Assembly: GCA_907163345.1 (NCBI GenBank)
Contig: CAJQUN010000444.1
Coordinates: forward strand, 124,001-188,000
From: Haberlea rhodopensis
Lineage: Eukaryota > Streptophyta > Magnoliopsida > Lamiales > Gesneriaceae
Length of the DNA stretch: 64,000 nucleotides
Reading direction: 5' to 3'
In this document: in pieces, positions 47,597 through 58,599 of the stretch
How the letters are laid out: every line of letters begins with the position of its first letter
How positions within the stretch are numbered: the stretch's first letter is position 1
The notes under the pieces: model-generated
Seen by the model: only the letters and a program-made list of their open reading frames with translations
The model's database searches: none
Told to the model about the DNA's origin: nothing
Translations under genes and position numbers: made by a program

Positions 47597-50500
47597 TCAT
47601 TGATCTGATATTCTTGAGGGGTGGCTCTCAAGAAAGCCCTTGAACCATTTGGCAGAATGTTTTGGATATCTTGTCAGATGTTTATCTTTATAATCAACAT
47701 AATTCAGCCCAAAACGAACCGAAAAGCCGGAAGCCCACTCGAAATTGTCCATTAATGACCACACAAAGTACCCCTTCACATTAATCCCGTCCTTCCTGCG
47801 CTTCACCGTATGAATTGACCAGCATAGATAAACTTAATTTGAAAATTTAGGATAATGGAATACTCACTCTATAGCTTGATGCAGACAGCAGAGATGGTCA
47901 CGAATGTAGACCTTCCTCGGGTCGTCCTTGATTGCTTCGGAGATTTCTAAACTGTCATTTGCAGCCTCGTCAATCCCTGAAACAGACATGATAATCTTGA
48001 TATCGAGCAAGTACATTGTCGTTCCAAATTTGTGGGGTTAAGTTACCATTTTCAGTGATGTATATCAAGGGATCATTGTACTTTTCTCTGATGTGCCTCA
48101 AAATCTGTCGAAGTCCCTTTGGATAAATGTAGATCGGGCTTGATTTTCTTGTCTGTGCACCAATTGGCTTCCCATTTCTCTCCCCTTTAAAACAAATCGA
48201 TCAATCTTGGTCCCCTGACTAAAAATATGTCAGATGATTCAAGAAATTAATGAATCTTGGAGCAACCTGTGATCTCAACCTCAGAATCCGTCAAGTAGCT
48301 GAGGCTTGAAGAGTTGGGCTTGTTAAATGCATAAATAGCACCATAGTAGTTGAATCCTATGAAATCAAAGGACCCTTTTAGCCTCTCTGTATTCTCGTCA
48401 GAGAATTCGGGCAGTCGGCTTCTGACACGTGCTCTCATGCTGTTTGGATATTTGCCTACTGCTAGTGGTTCCATAATCCTGTTCAAGACATGTCAAAGTT
48501 AGTTGTCCTGCAAGTATTGATACTAAGAGTTTATTAAGATCGACCATAGAACTTTCATTCGTGGGATTTTGCTCTCCCTGTCCATCCCTACAGATGATAA
48601 GACCAAGTACGGGTGCATGCAAACTGAGTAGCGAAAAATGAATACTAGACCTCGAGCTTGTCATAATTTCAACTTGAGTATTTTTAAATTAAAAATTATA
48701 TATATAATAATATTGACAAAAAACACCATTATTTTTTTCGCTTAATTGTTTAAAAATGTAGTTATTTATATAAAAAATGGTATATTAAATACCAACCATC
48801 CTAGCATGAAATCAAGGGCTCGATCTTTGACATTTTTATTTTCTTGTGACTCATCGTATGGCTCAAACCAATATGAAACAACTGTAATTCCTATCTTCCC
48901 CTTCTGCAATTCCTGCATACAGTTTAAGGTAGACAAGTGATCATTTTCTGTAGACAATGAATTTGGAGTGCTTAGGGGTAAATATGTATGAGACCTGATA
49001 TTTTTTTCTATACAGTGTTACAACAGCAGCATGAGCCAGAAGCTGGTTGTGTGTAACGATATATGGTTCGGTGGCTGAGTCACCCCCCATGCAACCGGAC
49101 CCTTGCCACTCAGAACACCGACCTGGTGCAAATGAACCATATGCGTAACCATGCACACTGATTGTCCATGGCTCATTTATGGTGATCCAATACTTGACAC
49201 GATCACCAAATTCGCAGAACAAGAGATCATGCGAAGTCTTGAAAATCTGCCCTGAAGTGATTTAAACGGAATAAAGTCGATGCCAAAATTTTCATTTCAA
49301 AGAAAATAAGAATCAATTTATTACTTACACAATTTGAGGACTTAGGAATCCACCATATGAATCTTGCAAAGCTTGTGGAAGATCTAAGTGGAGAATTGTG
49401 ACAAAAGGCTCTATACCTTCAATCCATATTAGTGGAAGTGAATGAGTTGGAATGAAGTTTAAGTGAAATATCATGCAGTTCTTTTAGGATAGAACACAAC
49501 CATTAGCTAGAAGTTCGTTGATTAAATTGTTGTAGTACTTAATTCCATCCTGATTTACACCTTTCTCAATCGTTCCACCTGAGATATTAAAAAATTGAAA
49601 CCGTAAATGAAAATGTTAAAAAGTATATGCATGAGTGTCAGGCGGCCCTCACGATGGTTGACTCTGAAAACGCCAAATATAGTACTAAAAACTGGATATC
49701 AACTAATCATAAACGATGGATATGTGGAAATTCTTGTATGGATCAGGTCCTGACATACACCAACATATATATATATATATACACTATTTTTTATTGGCAC
49801 CAGCCCAAGGCGCCGTGTCAGGTACAAACATATTGGTCAATTTTTTCCTAATTTGATCAAAAATAACATTGAAATGACTAACTTAATAATCTTTTTTAAA
49901 AAATCGACAATGCTACTGTAATTGAATATGAAAAAAATATCCAAAGGAGTAACTCTAACTTTTTTTTAAAAAAAAATGATATACATCTCATGAAAAAAAT
50001 AACATTTGAAGTTGCGCGCATCAACAACCGATTAAGATATATTTTTTCCTAGTCGGTTCAGGTCAAACTCGTGCACCAAGAAAAAAAAATAAAAACGAAC
50101 ATGATATTGTAATTGAATGAAAAAAATAACCAAAAATGAATGACTTTAACTTTTTTAAAAAAAACATGATGTCCATCTTACTATAAATTGAAAAATTAAT
50201 ATTTGAAGTTGTGCGCATCAACATTCGATTAAGAGATATTTTTTTTAGGCGGTTCAGCCCAAACCCGTACATCAACAAAAATAATTTTTGAAAAAAAAAC
50301 ATTTTTTAAAGGGAAAAAAATTGTAATGAATAGTGATTTACTATTCATTATTATAGTACTATTCATAAGTGTTTGACACTTGTTATATAATAATAATATG
50401 TATATGTCAGGACTCGGTCCATATAAGAATTCACATGGACATTTAGCAGTGTTGCACAAGCGGACCTGGCAATATCCGTGGCCACGATATCGAAAATCTA

Positions 50501-51034
50501 TAGGCATTAAGAACCAAGTCATTCGCAATCTTTACGTCTTCCTACACAACCAAGAAGAAAGAGATATCAAAAGAAGCTCACATTTTTTTCGTGCAAGTTC
50601 AAGAGCTGTACCTTGTACAGATGATAAGAATCAATTGCTACGTCTCCATTACTGCGGTCCAATATCTTCTCTGAGATTAGCAATGAAACAAAAAAAAAAA
50701 TGATGTAAAGACTGGAAAGAGTAATCTGAAACGTCGAAACGTGAGCGGATAACAGGTGAGGTACTCAAAAGGGACTTGAACCTGGATACGTGTGCGTGAA
50801 ATTATCCCACATGCTGGAGCCTTTTCCGTTTTCATTGTATGCACCTTCATACTGATAAGCAGATGATGCTGCCCCGAATATGAATTCCCGAGGGAAGTCC
50901 CCTCGGTTGAGTAATGTACTGTTGCATTCACAATTTGTTTCTGGGTTAACACCAGTGGCATCAGTGATTGTGCCATCTGTAGTTATAAGTTTACTAACAA
51001 CCGCTAAGAACAGTAAAATTTGAATAATTGTCAT
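47597..51034 (-). CDS. GH1 beta-glucosidase, eleven exons (one frameshift)
   Basis: Family 1 glycoside hydrolase, secreted, hydrolysing beta-glucosides of phenolics, terpenoids or cyanogens. Exons on the minus strand: 51034-50782, 50670-50612, 50541-50466, 49578-49501, 49416-49329, 49251-48995, 48912-48797, 48478-48267, 48184-48047, 47976-47868 and 47795-47597. The sum is 1585 nt, one over a multiple of three. The extra T near 49229 (GCATGATC) breaks the frame before LLFCEFGDRVKYW; without it 527 residues, the usual length. Signal peptide ILLFLAVVSKLITTDG; FIFGAASSAYQYEGA; acid/base motif TINEPW; nucleophile motif YITENG; aglycone region WSLMDNFEWASGF. The normally invariant HWD is HLD (TILHLDLPQ). 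A TATA-like TTTATATAG (minus) lies about 50 bp upstream. Substrate cannot be assigned. Confidence 0.9.
49720..50437. mobile_element. TIR element inside beta-glucosidase intron 3
   Basis: The intron between exons 3 and 4 (49579-50465) is enlarged by a segment with inverted ends: GAATTCTT...TATGG...GTCCTGACATA-type words at 49725-49756 match, inverted, 50399-50436. The interior holds two tandem copies of a ~185-bp unit (about 49910-50098 and 50099-50285; shared AAGTTG-GCGCATCAACA and GGTTCAG blocks) and a TA run. No coding sequence; target duplication not found. Confidence 0.6.
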
Positions 51035-51591
51035 CTCTGGAACCGTATCCCAATATCTTTTTATGAGTTCCAGCGTACTTGGTTTTATATAGAGCAGATG
51101 AAACAAGTTAATTTTCAAACCATGTATCTTTCGTTGTTCCTGTTGAATTCACTATGATATGCCAACACTAGGTAGTGGTGGTGCTTGTGCTTTGAATCCG
51201 ATCCAAAAGCAAAAGGTTTTTCTGATTCTTTTAGGATGCATTTGGATTTAAAATTCAGTTGATTTGTTTGAATGAGTTTTATTTTTATGAATTTCGAATC
51301 CACTGCTATCACCATAACCAAATGCACAACACAAATAGTGCCTTTAAATAAAAATAATCCATCCAAGAACAACTTTAAGAATCTGATTTTCATTATTTCA
51401 TTTTTGTTGCTTTAACGATCTTTAGAGCTATGCCGTTGAGACCAAATCACCATGGATCGTGAACACTAACATGCACTAGCTGATACGACACAGAGAATAA
51501 AGGTAAACATAATTAATTATGAATAAATCCATTCGATGAAAACAATTAAAATTCATATAATTGAAAATCATTATTGCATAACCAAGTCTGC
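51035..51591. other. Promoter side of beta-glucosidase, 3' side of germin-like gene
   Basis: Contains the TATA-like box of the beta-glucosidase near 51081-51090 (minus). No further gene recognised. Confidence 0.35.
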
Positions 51592-52402
51592 CTAGAACTT
51601 GGACTGTATCAAATCTACGGTTTTTGCATCCACTTGAAATGATTTTGCAAGAAGATCATCCGGGATAGCTGGATTCGATCCAAAAACTGCGTTTCCAATG
51701 ATAATAACTCCAGGATTTTGGCTGCTGAGGCCAGCAATAGCAACAGCACTAGCATTTGCGGTGTTGCGTTGAAAATGAACAAGACCTTGAGGAAACACAA
51801 ACACGTCTCCCTTTTCGAGTACTTTAGAGATGAGACCATTTTCGGGATTGGAGGTGACAAATCCCACTTCCAGGGAAACCTTCAATTACAGTAAATATTT
51901 CAGTAGCACGAGGATGCGTGTGGGGAGGATTGACTCCGGATGGAGAAAAGTCGATCCGGACCATTGAAATTCCCAGTGTGTTGAGCCCTGGAATTTGAGT
52001 GACTGTCACCGGAGTCACTTTGGATCCCATTGGATTAGAAGTGTTGCCTGTTACGTTAAGCCCACTGAAGAAGAAATCATTGGCTTGCACGAGTTTGGGA
52101 TCCTTGCATGTAAAGCCATTTACTCGAACTAAAGAAGTCAGGAAAGAAAACAATGAAGACAGGCCATTATGGACCAAACCTGCATAAATTCAAAACATAT
52201 ACAATTAACCAGAGCCATGTATAATTTTGACTTCGGTTTCTTTTTCTTGCTGATATTACCATATTGAAATTAATGAATACATTAGATACCGGAGCCTTTA
52301 GGGTTAGCAACACAAAAATCTTGAAGAGGGATTGGATCAGATGCCAAAGAAACTGTAAAAAGTTGCAATAATTAATCCTAACAAAAGAAAATTGGAACCC
52401 AT
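51592..52402 (-). CDS. GLP: Germin-like protein (two frameshifts)
   Basis: Secreted apoplastic cupin of the germin-like family (Mn-binding; reported superoxide dismutase or other activities). Exons 52402-52290 and 52128-51592, total 650 nt. Two surplus T residues (minus), in the runs at 52357-52361 and 51876-51878, break the frame; without them 648 nt, 215 residues, the family length. Start ATG 52402 opens a signal peptide (MGSNFLLLGLIIATF), followed after the first shift by DPIPLQDFCVANPKG. Metal-ligand box 1 is PPHTHPRATEIF and box 2 lies in GDVFVFPQGLVHFQRN; the N-glycosylation-type NVTGN and GFTCKDPK are present. A TATA-like CTATAAAAC (minus) lies about 85 bp upstream. It is in tandem, same strand, with the beta-glucosidase. 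Confidence 0.9.
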
Positions 52403-52619
52403 TAGGTTATATTAATGTAGCAAAAGTGCGTAATTGGTAGCCAAATTTCTTAAAAAACTAATGCTAATGCTGGACTGGTTTTATAGACTAAGATGATGAA
52501 ATATTATATTGTTGGACATTGTGCCGTCCTTACTATATAACTCCGAAGCGACAGATATTACCAATGCAAACCATGATAGTTCAATGCAAACCATGATAAT
52601 TCATATCTTGTAAAACATC

Positions 52620-52915
52620 TGTTAAGAATATATGGGGTTCCAACTCATAACCAATTAGCTATTAGTAGAGTAACAGAATCTTTATAAAGAACTTATATAG
52701 CTTTCAAATTCTCAATGTGGGACAACAACTCTCAACATGCCCGCTCACGTGTGACATCGTACACGTGAATTGATGACGCTAAGGACGGTGAGCATTTGAG
52801 CGGAATAGCCAATCACATGGAAAACCTACTTTGATATCATGTTAAAAATTCATGGGGTTCCAACTCATAATCAATTGACTATGAAGGGAGTAACATATGT
52901 ATCTTATAAAAAGCT
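52620..52915 (-). mobile_element. TRIM-like miniature LTR element
   Basis: Two direct repeats beginning TGTTAARAATWYATGGGGTT (52620-52736 and 52840-about 52912, the latter truncated) flank about 100 bp. On the minus strand the right repeat ends ...TTTTTAACA and is followed at once by TGATATCAAAGTAGG, close to the initiator-methionine tRNA priming site TGGTATCAGAGC. Such short LTRs with a priming site and no coding sequence define terminal-repeat retrotransposons in miniature. Confidence 0.65.
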
Positions 52916-53159
52916 AAAATTGTTATTCGTACAACCATGATTTTATGCCTTTGTGCAGTTAGCCAGTTAAAAATAGTGTCTCTAATGTTATTACCGAAAA
53001 AATAAATGTCACGCTTATCTCATACATGTATTCAATTGACAAAATATAAATATTGTCAGAACAATTAATATTGATGTCAGATCAATTTCATGCTGCTCTG
53101 GCAGCAAGTGTTATTGCTCTCCTAAAAGAAAGCCCTCTAATAAAACTGGCATTCATCTC

Positions 53160-53915
53160 TGTTATGTTTTGATCCAAATTTCAGATGCAAGAATCAATAT
53201 ACTGTCCAAGAATCTGTTCTTAAACAGATCTTGATCTATTCTGTTTTGTGGATTAACAGAATCTGAACATTAGCATTAGAACTCTTCTATTCTGTATTCA
53301 ATTAATGCACTATACTCTGAATTATCCTTCACTCTGCTACTGCTTTGTTCGCATGCACACAGACATTAGAATCTCATGGACAGCAAGCTACACAGCTTTA
53401 TTCAAGACTCACGCACATCAATTTAATGCCATAACAGAACACGCACATTCACTCAAGAAACCACAGCAGAATACGTAGAGATTGCAGAAAACAAATCAGT
53501 AAAATATGGAAGAAATAAACGACACCGGATATACGTGGTTCGGATATGAATTATCCTACATCCACGGGAGACACTAATATTAATCACCAAAAGTTTGAGA
53601 TACAAAGCAATATCAAACTCAAGAATACAATCTTGTTCACTTCTATGAATTCCAATGAACACTTTCTTGAATCTCCTATTGCTTTCTTGTTTTCTCTCCC
53701 ACTCTCTTTTTCTTCCTTTTACAATCTGTAATTTGGCCGAGAGTCTCACACCTCTAATCTGTGCATGTGCCCTTATTTATAGAAGAATTATTAGTCCACA
53801 TTTGTAATCGGTTATGAGAGTTTAATCAACTCTAACTGCCATCCTAACCACTTGAATGACATTTGTTGATTTATCAATTGATATTATCTTTGAATACTTG
53901 ACAATTAATCTAACA
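53160..53915 (-). repeat. 3' LTR of the gag-only copia element
   Basis: Direct copy of 55630-56385, ends TG...CA. Contains short ORFs that are mere LTR sequence. Confidence 0.93.
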
Positions 53916-53972
53916 AATCTCCACCTTGTCAATATTCAAAACATTTCTATTAGTGTCTCCACCTGCCTTAAA

Positions 53973-55565
53973 CTAAGGCTGTCTGCTGCTGCTGTGCTTG
54001 ACAACCAGCCCCTTCCCACAGCTAGGAGTGACCATATTAACTACTTTGGAGACCAATTTTCGAAGGTTGCATCCATTTCTCATTCTCCCATAATGCTTCA
54101 CTTCTGAATTCAACCTTAGTTCCTTGTTTTCTGGGTCACTTCCACCATCAACAGAAGCATCAGTTTCAGCATCATTTTCTGAATGTTCAAGCTCAATACT
54201 CGATGGTGATCTTATGACTCTCCTCCACACTTTCCTAGAATTTGCTGGAGGTGATTTGTGGAACTTCAACCGTGGTCCAGTAGTCGATTTTTGGCCTTTC
54301 CTTTCTTGTTCAGGTCTCGTACCACAGCCTGATGCACCATGCAACGGCTCCACCTTAACTTTGGTTCTCCCATTAAGTATATAAAGTCCCCTTTTCTTGA
54401 CTCCTCTAAGTATGATTCTTGAACCTCTTGATACTGTTATAAAGCCATCCTTTGCTCTAAAAGAACACCCAGATCGATCAAGGAGGCCCAACGAAATCAG
54501 GTTTCTCTTGAATTCTGGCACATAGCGGACACCTTGCAAGGTTTTCTCTACTCCACCAAATAATTTTAATTTCACAGTCCCTATGCCTTCAACTTTACAT
54601 GTTCTATTGTTTCCAAGCACAACATGATCATCATGTGCTGGTTTGAAGGACTCGAACCATGACCTATTTGATGTCATGTGAACCGAGCAGCCGCTGTCTA
54701 GAATCCAAGACTGATCCATTTCCATCTTAGTAACACAGAGGACTTCTGCATACTCTTCTTCATTAAGAACAACCCCAGCTTCTCCTGGCTCGCACGTTGT
54801 CTCCTGCTCATGCTTACGTTCTGGACAATCACGTCTGAAGTGTCCTTCTTTGTGGCAATAGAAACACTTCATTCCCTTTGTATTTGGCTTAGAATATCCT
54901 TTGTGTTTGCCACAAGAACTACACTTCTCACATCTCCCCTTTGTGTCCTTGTCGGCCTTGACTTTGATGAATAAGTTGTCACCAATCTCCCTCGCATCCA
55001 TTTCGTTCATGCTCTCAGTTTCTTTAGACCTTAGTGCATTTAATACATCACTGAACGATAGTGATTCTCTTGCATATTTCATTGTATCCACGAAGGTTGA
55101 GAAGGTCTTAGACAAGGAGTTTAATACAATTATTGCCTTGTCTTCATCATCAAGTTCCACTCCAATGTTTTGAAGATCAAGAACTAGTGTGTTGAACTCA
55201 TCAAGATTCTGACTCACGGATTTTGTTTCAGTCATTTTGTACCCGAAAAATTTCCCTTTCAAGTATATCCGATCTTGCAATGATTTGGTCATATAAAGCT
55301 GTTCGAGCTTATTCCATAGACCTGCAGCAGATTTCTCGGATGCTACTTCTCTAAGGACTTTATCATCTAAGTGCAATGTTATGGTGCTAAAGGCTAAATC
55401 CATAACTTCTTGTTTCTGATCATCAGTTAGCGACGAGGGCAGATACTTTTCCCCTTGCAAAGCCTTAGCCACCTTTTGTTGCACCAAGACGGCGTACATG
55501 CGTCTTCTCCATAATCCGAAATCTCCCTTGCCATCAAACCTTGCCATCTCTATCTTTGTTGTCAT
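53973..55565 (-). CDS. Copia gag-protease polyprotein, 530 residues
   Basis: Intact retroelement ORF. N-terminal copia gag (DUF4219/UBN2-like; FDGKGDFGLWRRRMYAVL, then a region to about residue 200), a CCHC zinc knuckle (CFYCHKEGHFRRDC, about 232-246) and a retropepsin motif with active-site DSG (WILDSGCSVHMTSN, about 284-297), then RNLISLGLLDRSG, which normally leads into integrase. Instead the last ~130 residues are basic and low-complexity without catalytic motifs. No stop or frameshift, in keeping with a young copy. Confidence 0.92.
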   Translation of the reverse strand: MTTKIEMARFDGKGDFGLWRRRMYAVLVQQKVAKALQGEKYLPSSLTDDQKQEVMDLAFSTITLHLDDKVLREVASEKSAAGLWNKLEQLYMTKSLQDRIYLKGKFFGYKMTETKSVSQNLDEFNTLVLDLQNIGVELDDEDKAIIVLNSLSKTFSTFVDTMKYARESLSFSDVLNALRSKETESMNEMDAREIGDNLFIKVKADKDTKGRCEKCSSCGKHKGYSKPNTKGMKCFYCHKEGHFRRDCPERKHEQETTCEPGEAGVVLNEEEYAEVLCVTKMEMDQSWILDSGCSVHMTSNRSWFESFKPAHDDHVVLGNNRTCKVEGIGTVKLKLFGGVEKTLQGVRYVPEFKRNLISLGLLDRSGCSFRAKDGFITVSRGSRIILRGVKKRGLYILNGRTKVKVEPLHGASGCGTRPEQERKGQKSTTGPRLKFHKSPPANSRKVWRRVIRSPSSIELEHSENDAETDASVDGGSDPENKELRLNSEVKHYGRMRNGCNLRKLVSKVVNMVTPSCGKGLVVKHSSSRQP

Positions 55566-55629
55566 GTTTTTGGATCAAGAATCAGCCAAGAACTCTTGTT
55601 GTGGTATCGTTCCCACGGACGGCGCCACT

Positions 55630-56385
55630 TGTTATGTTTTGATCCAAATTTCAGATGCAAAAATCAATATACTGTCCAAGAATCTGTTCTTAAACAGATC
55701 TTGATCTATTCTGTTTTGTGGATTAACAGAATCTGAACATTAGCATTAGAACTCTTCTATTCTGTATTCAATTAATGCACTATGCTCTGAATTATCCTTC
55801 ACTCTGCTACTGCTTTGTTCGCATGCACACAGACATTAGAATCTCATGGACAGCAAGCTACACAGCTTTATTAAAGACTCACGCACATCAATTTAATGCC
55901 ATAACAGAACACGCACATTCACTCAAGAAACCACAGCAAAATACGTAGAGATTGCAGAAAACAAATCAGTAAAATATGGAAGAAATAAACGACACCGGAT
56001 ATACGTGGTTCGGATATGAATTATCCTACATCCACGGGAGACACTAATATTAATCACCAAAAGTTTGAGATACAAAGCAATATCAAACTCAAGAATACAA
56101 TCTTGTTCACTTCTATGAATTCCAATGAACACTTTCTTGAATCTCGTATTGCTTTCTTGTTTTCTCTCCCACTCTCTTTTTCTTCCTTTTACAATCTGTA
56201 ATTTGGCCGAGAGTCTCACACCTCTAATCTGTGCATGTGCCCTTATTTATAGAAGAATTATTAGTCCACATTTGTAATCGGTTATGAGAGTTTAATCAAC
56301 TCTAACTGCCATCCTAACCACTTGAATGACATTTGTTGATTTATCAATTGATATTATCTTTGAATACTTGACAATTAATCTAACA
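55630..56385 (-). repeat. 5' LTR of the gag-only copia element
   Basis: Promoter-bearing LTR in element sense (minus strand), 756 bp, nearly identical to its partner. Confidence 0.93.
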
Positions 56386-56469
56386 ATCTCGGTTTATTTA
56401 ACAATTAGGATAAGAAGCAAACAAGTCTTAAGATACTTTACAATACAGCATTGCGCTAATCTGAGTTTG

Positions 56470-58110
56470 GTTTCAATGATGGAATACTTCGCTCGTTTTT
56501 GAAATAATTCTCTCGATCAAACCGATATTTCACCTCTGCCAGCTTCTTGAAATTATTTTTGAAATACATTTTACCCCAGACGGCAGCCTCTGTGTAATTT
56601 CCTGTTCCTTCATAATCCCTTCCCAAGTCCAAATCTTTATAGTTCAGAGATGAAGTTCATGGCTTAGAAGAATAATTTCCCAAAATTTATAAATCCTGTG
56701 AATTCACTCATATTTCTCCTTTGAATACCTCCTTCGAGATTCTCTTCCAATCTGACAAGTACAATATGCTGAACAAAGTTCCAGCCCTGTGTGGAAATGG
56801 TGTTGCCTGCTCTGAGATATTGTTCATTTTCCCACCATAGGGATAGGGTGGCATGATCATCATCCCTGGAATTCCCTTAAAGTAAACTCTCCATAGTTTC
56901 TTAAGACCATTTTATTGTATGGGTCTTCTCATAATATCTGATTTTGGTTTTTGAAACACAGGATTTGTCTCTTTCCAATTTAATAACTTTTTCGTGGTGT
57001 TTTCTTTTAACTGTCCTTTTGCAAAATATAATACGGAGCCAATCCAGGTCGTCTCTTGGCAATCACCAGCCTTCAACCCCAGCTCAGGGAATTGTTTATT
57101 CATCAATGGTAGGAGTTGCCGAACTGTACCCAAGTGAAGTGCCCTAAATACAAGTAGCATTGATACATTGCCTTTCTTGTTGTTATATGGACCGAAATGT
57201 AATCTTATGAAGAGATCTTCAGGCAACCGAGATGCTACTTTTTGCCATTTTGCGACAAGCTTGGTGGCACCTTCTTCTCAGGATCCGCGTACGGTAAAAA
57301 CCATCACTTTTTGTGGAACTTTAACCAATTCGATCTTCCAAGCAACGACTACTCCAAAATTCACTGCTCCACCACCTCGAATAGCCCAAAACACATCCTT
57401 ACCCGTCTGTTTTCTATCAAGAAGTCTCCCTTTGGCATTAAGATTAGTGCATCAACAAACATTATCCGCTGCTAAACCGTATTTTCTTAACAAGGTACCT
57501 TGTCCACCTCCACTTATGTGCCCGCCTACACCAACTGTAGGATAAACCACGGCTGGAAATCCAAGAGTTTTACTCTTCTGAGCAATGAAATAGTAGAGTT
57601 TGCCAAATGATGCTCCGGCCTGAACCCATGCGCCAGTCCAGGAATGAGCAATGTAATAGTAGAGTTCGCCCAATGATGCTCCGGCCTGAACCCATGCCAT
57701 CTGCTCGTTCACCTTAACCTCCACTTCTCTGAGGTTCTGTAAATCAAGAAGGACGAACGGTCTTGGACCAGTAAATGACTGGCCTTCATAGTCGTGGCCA
57801 CCACTTCGGGTTCTTATCTCAATGTTGTGTTTTTTCTTGCATACGACTGCCCTTTTTACTTGATTTAATTTTGTGGTGTGATTGTAGAAAGGCTTGCGTG
57901 TGCTGGTGAAATTGATCGTGAGATTTCGCATAGTTGATAGGAGAATAGGCCAATAAGACTCTGAAAACCTGCTGTGGAGGATAGGTTGCTGCTGTTCGGA
58001 GAGACAGCCAGACTTGTTCAGTAGGCATTCGAAGCTTTCATGGTGATCATGGACGGTTTTAGATATAACTATGAAAGGAAAACAAAGCAAGATAAATGTA
58101 ATGAGACTGA
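56470..58110 (-). pseudogene. Berberine-bridge-enzyme-like oxidase pseudogene
   Basis: Broken paralogue of the BBE-like gene at 60218-61915, same strand. The N-terminal part keeps IRTRSGGHDYEGQSF (His for 8-alpha-histidyl FAD) but has an in-frame duplication of about 22 codons (AWVQAGASLGELYYYIA repeated; 57580-57700). The second flavin-linking cysteine is replaced (FPAVVYPTVGVGGHISG). After AADN the reading frame is lost; later pieces such as WAIRGGG, EDLFIRLHFGPYN, LPLMNKQFPELGL, FPHRAGTL and the C-terminal VWGKMYFKNNF and KNERSIPSL appear in different frames with stops. It is not repairable by one or two bases, unlike the single-base cases elsewhere. Confidence 0.88.
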
Positions 58111-58599
58111 AGGGAACATTTTAATCCACTTTTCCGTAAATCTGTGTTTTTCAAACATAATTGCGTATTAATATATGTTGTGTATGTAACATGTAAAGCT
58201 TCCCTAATGACATGGTTATGATTTAAGTCCATCTTCAGGTAACTGAAAAGTAGAGATGGTAAATGAATACGTATGAGTTAATATTAAGGATCATTAATGT
58301 AGAGTAAATGTATGTCAGAGCATGCATAATGTACAGCTTAGTAAATGTGACTACTTTTTTATGCACTCCAAAACTTATATTTTGTGATATTTGTGCCTAG
58401 GGATACTGTAATGGTGGGAGATAAACCATGAAAAACAGAGAAAAGGAAAGAATAAACAGAAAGAAAAGCAGTAAAAGCAAGGGAATCTAAGAACATGTGG
58501 AGCATCCACAGTTCTAAAAAAATTGATTACTAGTGAGAGACACATGAATTTATTTATTACAAATACATATTATGCTTTGGATATTGTTCTCTTTTAATT

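Larger units (their letters stand above)
53160..56385 (-). mobile_element. Copia-type retrotransposon with gag-protease only, recent insertion
   Basis: Two 756-bp LTRs (53160-53915 and 55630-56385) differ at only a handful of positions by eye and have identical length. The perfect 5-bp duplication ATCTC flanks the element (53155-53159 and 56386-56390). On the minus strand the 5' LTR is followed by a priming region (GTGGCGCCGTCCGTGGGAA) and a single long ORF for gag plus protease; a purine-rich tract precedes the 3' LTR. Integrase, reverse transcriptase and RNase H are absent within 3.2 kb, so it must have been mobilised in trans. Confidence 0.93.

Noticed and set aside
53453..53749. 98-codon ORF repeated at 55923-56219
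   Set aside because: Both lie in the two nearly identical LTRs of the copia element and have no protein family features.
54124..55173. Plus-strand ORFs opposite the copia gag-protease
   Set aside because: Antisense shadows of an intact retroelement ORF.
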